Source: Betaproteobacteria bacterium (lineage in GTDB: Bacteria; Pseudomonadota; Gammaproteobacteria; Burkholderiales; SG8-41). Taken from it: a stretch of DNA of 10,661 nt. The DNA lies in NCBI GenBank assembly GCA_029883965.1, contig JAOUIN010000064.1, forward strand, positions 1-10,661. Direction: 5' to 3'. The notes under the pieces are model-generated. The model saw only the letters and a program-made list of their open reading frames with translations. It ran no database searches and was not told the DNA's origin. Positions 8,247-10,661 of this stretch are shown here, piece after piece (position 1 is the first letter of the stretch; each line of letters starts with the position of its first letter). The translations under genes and the position numbers were made by a program.

Positions 8247-10067
8247 ATGGCCATGAAAGGTACGTTTATTGATAATCTGCCGAAGGTGTACGGTATGTAC
8301 ACCGGCGGCTTCCTCGTTTTCATCGCGTTAATGGCATTTGCCGAAAGCATGGGCATGTCGGCCGAGGCGATCGGCATCTGGTTCGTCACCTTCACCGTGT
8401 TCATTTACGCCTACATCGGCTGGATGTCACGGACGATGCAGGTTGACGCCTATTACGTTGCCGGCCGCGAAGTGCCCCCCGTTTTCAACGGGATGGCAAC
8501 CGGCGCCGACTGGATGTCCGGCGCCTCGTTCGTCGCGATGGCCGGCGGCATTTACATGGGCGGCCACCCCTACCTCGCGTTCGTGGTGGGCTGGACCGGC
8601 GGCTACGTGCTGGTAGCCGTGCTGATGGCGCCTTACCTGCGCAAGTTCGGCTGCTATACGGTGCCCGACTTCATCGGCACCCGCTATGGCGGCAACCTGG
8701 CACGTTTTCTGGCTGTCCTGGTGCTGATCGTCGCGTCGTTCACTTATGTAACCGCGCAGATCAATGCGACGGGCACGATTGCGGCAGCGGTGCTCCAGAT
8801 CCCGTTTGAACTTGCGGTCTGGATTGCCCTGGGCGCGATTCTGCTGTGCGCGATGCTCGGCGGCATGCGGGCGGTGACCTGGACCCAGGTGGCCCAGTAC
8901 ATCGTGCTGATCATTGCCTACCTGGTACCGGTGTTCTGGATGTCGATGAAACAGGGTTTCGGCAGTTTCCCGCAGTTTGAATACGGGGCAGCTGTCGCCA
9001 AACTGGCCGAGTTGGAGGTCATGCACCAAGTCGGCGTGCTGAAACCAGTGGCAGCACAAGCTGGATTGAGCGCGCTGACCGTCAAGCACTCCGTTGCGTC
9101 CAGCGATCCCATTGCAGCCTTCCGCTTCGTCACCCTGGTCGCCTGCATGATGATGGGAACAGCCTCTTTGCCGCACATTCTGATGCGCTACTTCACCACC
9201 CCTTCGGTGCGTGATGCGCGCAGGTCTGTGGCCTGGTCGCTGCTCTTCATTTTCCTGCTCTACTTCACCGCCCCTGCACTCGCGACACTGACCAAGCTGC
9301 AGGTGCTTGATCCGTCACTGGCCACCAGCATCATCGGCAAATCGATCGCCGATGTGAATGCGCTGGACTGGATTGTCAAATGGAGCAATGTCGGCTTCCT
9401 CAAGATCGTCGACAGCAACGGTGACGGGATACTGCAGATCAACGAGTTCTTCATGCGTGGCGATATTGTGGTGCTTGCCACGCCGGAGATCGCGGGCCTG
9501 CCGGCGTTCATCTCGGGACTGGTGGCTGCGGGTGGTCTGGCGGCGGCGATGTCGACGGCGGACGGTCTGCTGCTGGCCATCGCCAATGCGCTTTCGCATG
9601 ACCTCTACTACAAGATGATCGACCCGAAAGCCGACACGAAGAAACGGCTGATTGTCGCGCGGGTTCTGCTGATCGGCATCGGCGCTGCGGGCTCTGCGGT
9701 CGCCAGTCTGAGGTTGACGGGAATTCTGGGTTCAGTGGCGTGGGCATTCGACTTCGCCATGTCCGGCCTGTTCTTCCCGCTGGTCCTCGGTGTCTGGTGG
9801 AAACGCGCCAACCGCGCCGGCGCCTGCGCCGGCATGGCTGTCGGTCTGGCCGTCGGTTCGTGGTACCTCTACATGGTCAAGTGGGGCGGCATGGCTCCGT
9901 GGTGGGGCATTGACGACCTGCGCTTCGGCATCATCGGCGCGCTGGCCAGCCTGATCGCGATGGTCGTGGTGACTCTGATGACCGCACCGCCTGATGCAGA
10001 AACCCAGGCGATGGTCGACGAGATCCGTGTTCCGAAAGGAAAATCGGTGCTCGACATGTCTCACTAA
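8247..10067 (+). CDS. Sodium:solute symporter large subunit, acetate-transporter type
   Basis: Inner-membrane LeuT-fold transporter of the SSS family, 606 residues with about 13 hydrophobic segments. It belongs to the large-subunit group that pairs with DUF4212, often annotated cation/acetate symporter (ActP-related); acetate or a similar short carboxylate is the likely substrate. Hallmarks are YYVAGREVPPVFNGMATGAD..S (69-91), the GTASLPHILMRYFTTPSV segment (304-321) and LAAAMSTADGLLLAIANALSHDLYY (431-455), whose Ser436/Thr437 correspond to the Na2 sodium site of SSS proteins. Residues 389-400 form a canonical EF-hand loop just before that helix. AGGGAGA (8233-8239) precedes the ATG by 7 bases. 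It is co-transcribed with the DUF4212 gene and followed by a strong terminator. The nearby acs supports acetate as substrate, but this is not proven by the sequence. Confidence 0.94.
   Translation: MAMKGTFIDNLPKVYGMYTGGFLVFIALMAFAESMGMSAEAIGIWFVTFTVFIYAYIGWMSRTMQVDAYYVAGREVPPVFNGMATGADWMSGASFVAMAGGIYMGGHPYLAFVVGWTGGYVLVAVLMAPYLRKFGCYTVPDFIGTRYGGNLARFLAVLVLIVASFTYVTAQINATGTIAAAVLQIPFELAVWIALGAILLCAMLGGMRAVTWTQVAQYIVLIIAYLVPVFWMSMKQGFGSFPQFEYGAAVAKLAELEVMHQVGVLKPVAAQAGLSALTVKHSVASSDPIAAFRFVTLVACMMMGTASLPHILMRYFTTPSVRDARRSVAWSLLFIFLLYFTAPALATLTKLQVLDPSLATSIIGKSIADVNALDWIVKWSNVGFLKIVDSNGDGILQINEFFMRGDIVVLATPEIAGLPAFISGLVAAGGLAAAMSTADGLLLAIANALSHDLYYKMIDPKADTKKRLIVARVLLIGIGAAGSAVASLRLTGILGSVAWAFDFAMSGLFFPLVLGVWWKRANRAGACAGMAVGLAVGSWYLYMVKWGGMAPWWGIDDLRFGIIGALASLIAMVVVTLMTAPPDAETQAMVDEIRVPKGKSVLDMSH
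9411..9446 (+). other. EF-hand calcium-binding loop encoded within the symporter
   Basis: Residues 389-400 read DSNGDGILQINE. This fits the 12-position EF-hand loop exactly: Asp at 1, Asn at 3, Asp at 5, Gly at 6, Leu at 8 and Glu at 12. By SSS topology the following STADG helix runs from outside to inside, so the loop should face the periplasm, in the region equivalent to extracellular loop 4. The motif is seen; calcium binding is inferred. Confidence 0.65.
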
Positions 10068-10084
10068 CCTAGCAATCTCAGGTC

Positions 10085-10119
10085 AAGCCGGGGCGGAAAC
10101 ATTTCGCCCCGGCTTTTTT
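10085..10119 (+). terminator. Rho-independent terminator of the symporter unit
   Basis: An 11-bp stem (10085-10095 paired with 10105-10115), GC-rich apart from its outer A-T pairs, encloses a nine-base segment that can itself pair partly (GAA with TTT). It is followed by six T residues (10114-10119). It begins 18 bases after the symporter stop codon and separates that unit from the small membrane protein gene downstream. Confidence 0.95.
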
Positions 10120-10166
10120 ATGGCATAACCATCCTCTGACAATCATCGAATTACGGGAAAGCGCGC

Positions 10167-10523
10167 ATGACTGAAGCATTTCCAATCTGGGTTATCGCCA
10201 TCGATTACATCCTCGGCATGGTCATGTGGACGCTGATCGGCAGATTCGGCATGAATCTTTTCCTTCCGGTAACCAGCGATTTTTTCTTCATGCGTTTTTT
10301 CGTGCGCGTGACCAATCCGTTGATCAAATTGTTCCAGCCAATCACGCCGGATTTCATGGTGCCAGCGGTAGTACCGCTCTATGTCGCCTGGTTTTTCTTC
10401 ATGTTCCGCTTCTATCTGATGCCCTGGCTGCTGGGTTATTCCGTCATGGGCATGCTGTCGTTTCCGCTCGAAAGCGAAATCGGTCAAGGTGTGGGTGCGC
10501 TGATGCGGGTGCTGACGCGTTGA
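10167..10523 (+). CDS. Small integral membrane protein of unknown function (118 aa)
   Basis: I do not recognise a named family with confidence. Hydrophobic segments lie at about residues 6-33 (WVIAIDYILGMVMWTLIG and onward) and about 65-96 (VPAVVPLYVAWFFFMFRFYL and onward). Between them is a polar region with FVRVTNPLIKLFQPITPDF. The layout of a membrane segment, a T-[DN]-P-L motif, a Pro-rich turn and a second hydrophobic block recalls YggT/YlmG-type proteins, but only loosely. The ATG at 10167 has a modest GGGA (10155-10158) upstream. It follows the symporter terminator by about 50 bases, so it probably has its own promoter, which I cannot identify. Codon use looks like that of its neighbours. 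Position next to a transporter is weak evidence of a link. Confidence 0.8.
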   Translation: MTEAFPIWVIAIDYILGMVMWTLIGRFGMNLFLPVTSDFFFMRFFVRVTNPLIKLFQPITPDFMVPAVVPLYVAWFFFMFRFYLMPWLLGYSVMGMLSFPLESEIGQGVGALMRVLTR

Positions 10524-10585
10524 ATACTCCTCATCTACCGGGACGGATTTTCGGAATCACTGCGGCCAGTCCTGCAAAATCGCTG

Positions 10586-10594
10586 TGGTAGAAT
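10586..10594 (+). promoter_or_regulatory. Promoter of tRNA-Ser: extended -10 with GC-rich discriminator
   Basis: TGG followed by TAGAAT (10589-10594) is an extended -10 element, with the hexamer five of six to consensus. No good -35 hexamer lies 16-18 bases upstream. The bases between the -10 and the predicted start near 10601 are CCGCGC, a GC-rich discriminator of the kind found at stringently controlled stable-RNA promoters. The mature tRNA begins at 10605, leaving only a few leader bases. Confidence 0.55.
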
Positions 10595-10604
10595 CCGCGC
10601 CTCC

Positions 10605-10661
10605 GGAGAGGTGGATGAGTGGTTTAAGTCGCACGCCTGAAAGCGTGTGTACGGCGAAAGC
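10605..10661 (+). tRNA. tRNA-Ser, 5' part only, with an apparent 6-base anticodon loop
   Basis: The first 57 bases of a class II tRNA cut by the window end. The acceptor strand is GGAGAGG, then TG, then a D arm (GAT pairing with GTC around AGTGGTTTAA). The anticodon stem is CACGC (10632-10636) with GCGTG (10643-10647), followed by TGTACGGCGAAAGC, the start of a long variable arm as in serine tRNAs. The body resembles proteobacterial tRNA-Ser(GGA), where the loop reads CTGGAAA. Here the loop is CTGAAA, six bases, so one G seems to be missing and the anticodon cannot be assigned cleanly. The acceptor 3' side and T arm are outside the window. Confidence 0.85.

Noticed and set aside
8427..9176. 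249-codon open frame on the minus strand opposite the symporter gene
   Set aside because: A His/Gln/Arg-rich nonsense-like product antisense to a well-supported transporter; an artefact of codon bias.

Overview
The window is a G+C-rich bacterial chromosome segment carrying mostly core genes. The set (PilT/PilU-type pilus motor, PrmB, the dnaX-ybaB-recR run, a short 4.5S-type SRP RNA and a tRNA-Ser that looks betaproteobacterial from memory) points to a proteobacterium, most likely a betaproteobacterium. That placement is an inference from gene content and remembered RNA sequences, not from a search. There are no insertion sequences, CRISPR arrays or phage genes, and no gene-free stretch exceeds about 200 bases.

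Left part (1-4867): the end of a twitching-motility ATPase gene (pilU-like) and prmB run rightward. Facing them is a leftward housekeeping block: the SRP RNA gene ffs, then dnaX, ybaB, recR and rluB. recR and rluB share a GTGA stop/start overlap. The last gene, rluB, runs tail-to-tail into prmB with a 137-base antiparallel overlap. The block serves protein targeting (ffs), replication (dnaX), recombinational repair (recR, with ybaB alongside) and ribosome maturation (rluB, prmB).

Right part (4868-10119): an acetate uptake and activation region. acs (AMP-forming acetyl-CoA synthetase) runs rightward. An unrecognised 223-residue gene runs leftward, convergent with acs. Divergent from that gene is a two-gene unit: a DUF4212-type small subunit and a large sodium:solute symporter subunit of the acetate-transporter type, closed by a strong intrinsic terminator. 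The likely logic is that the symporter imports acetate or a similar small carboxylate and Acs converts it to acetyl-CoA. The ffs-acs intergenic region holds a perfect 14-base FNR-type palindrome, suggesting oxygen-linked control of acs, of ffs, or of neither. The large symporter subunit carries a textbook EF-hand calcium-binding loop in a predicted periplasmic loop.

Right end (10120-10661): a small membrane protein of unknown function, then a promoter with an extended -10 and a GC-rich discriminator, then the first 57 bases of a tRNA-Ser gene. Its anticodon loop appears to be one base short.

Most of the window is ordinary core genome. The points most worth a second look are the FNR-type box, the EF-hand loop in the symporter, the odd tRNA-Ser loop and the unknown gene inside the acetate region. 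I found no clear new multi-gene system.
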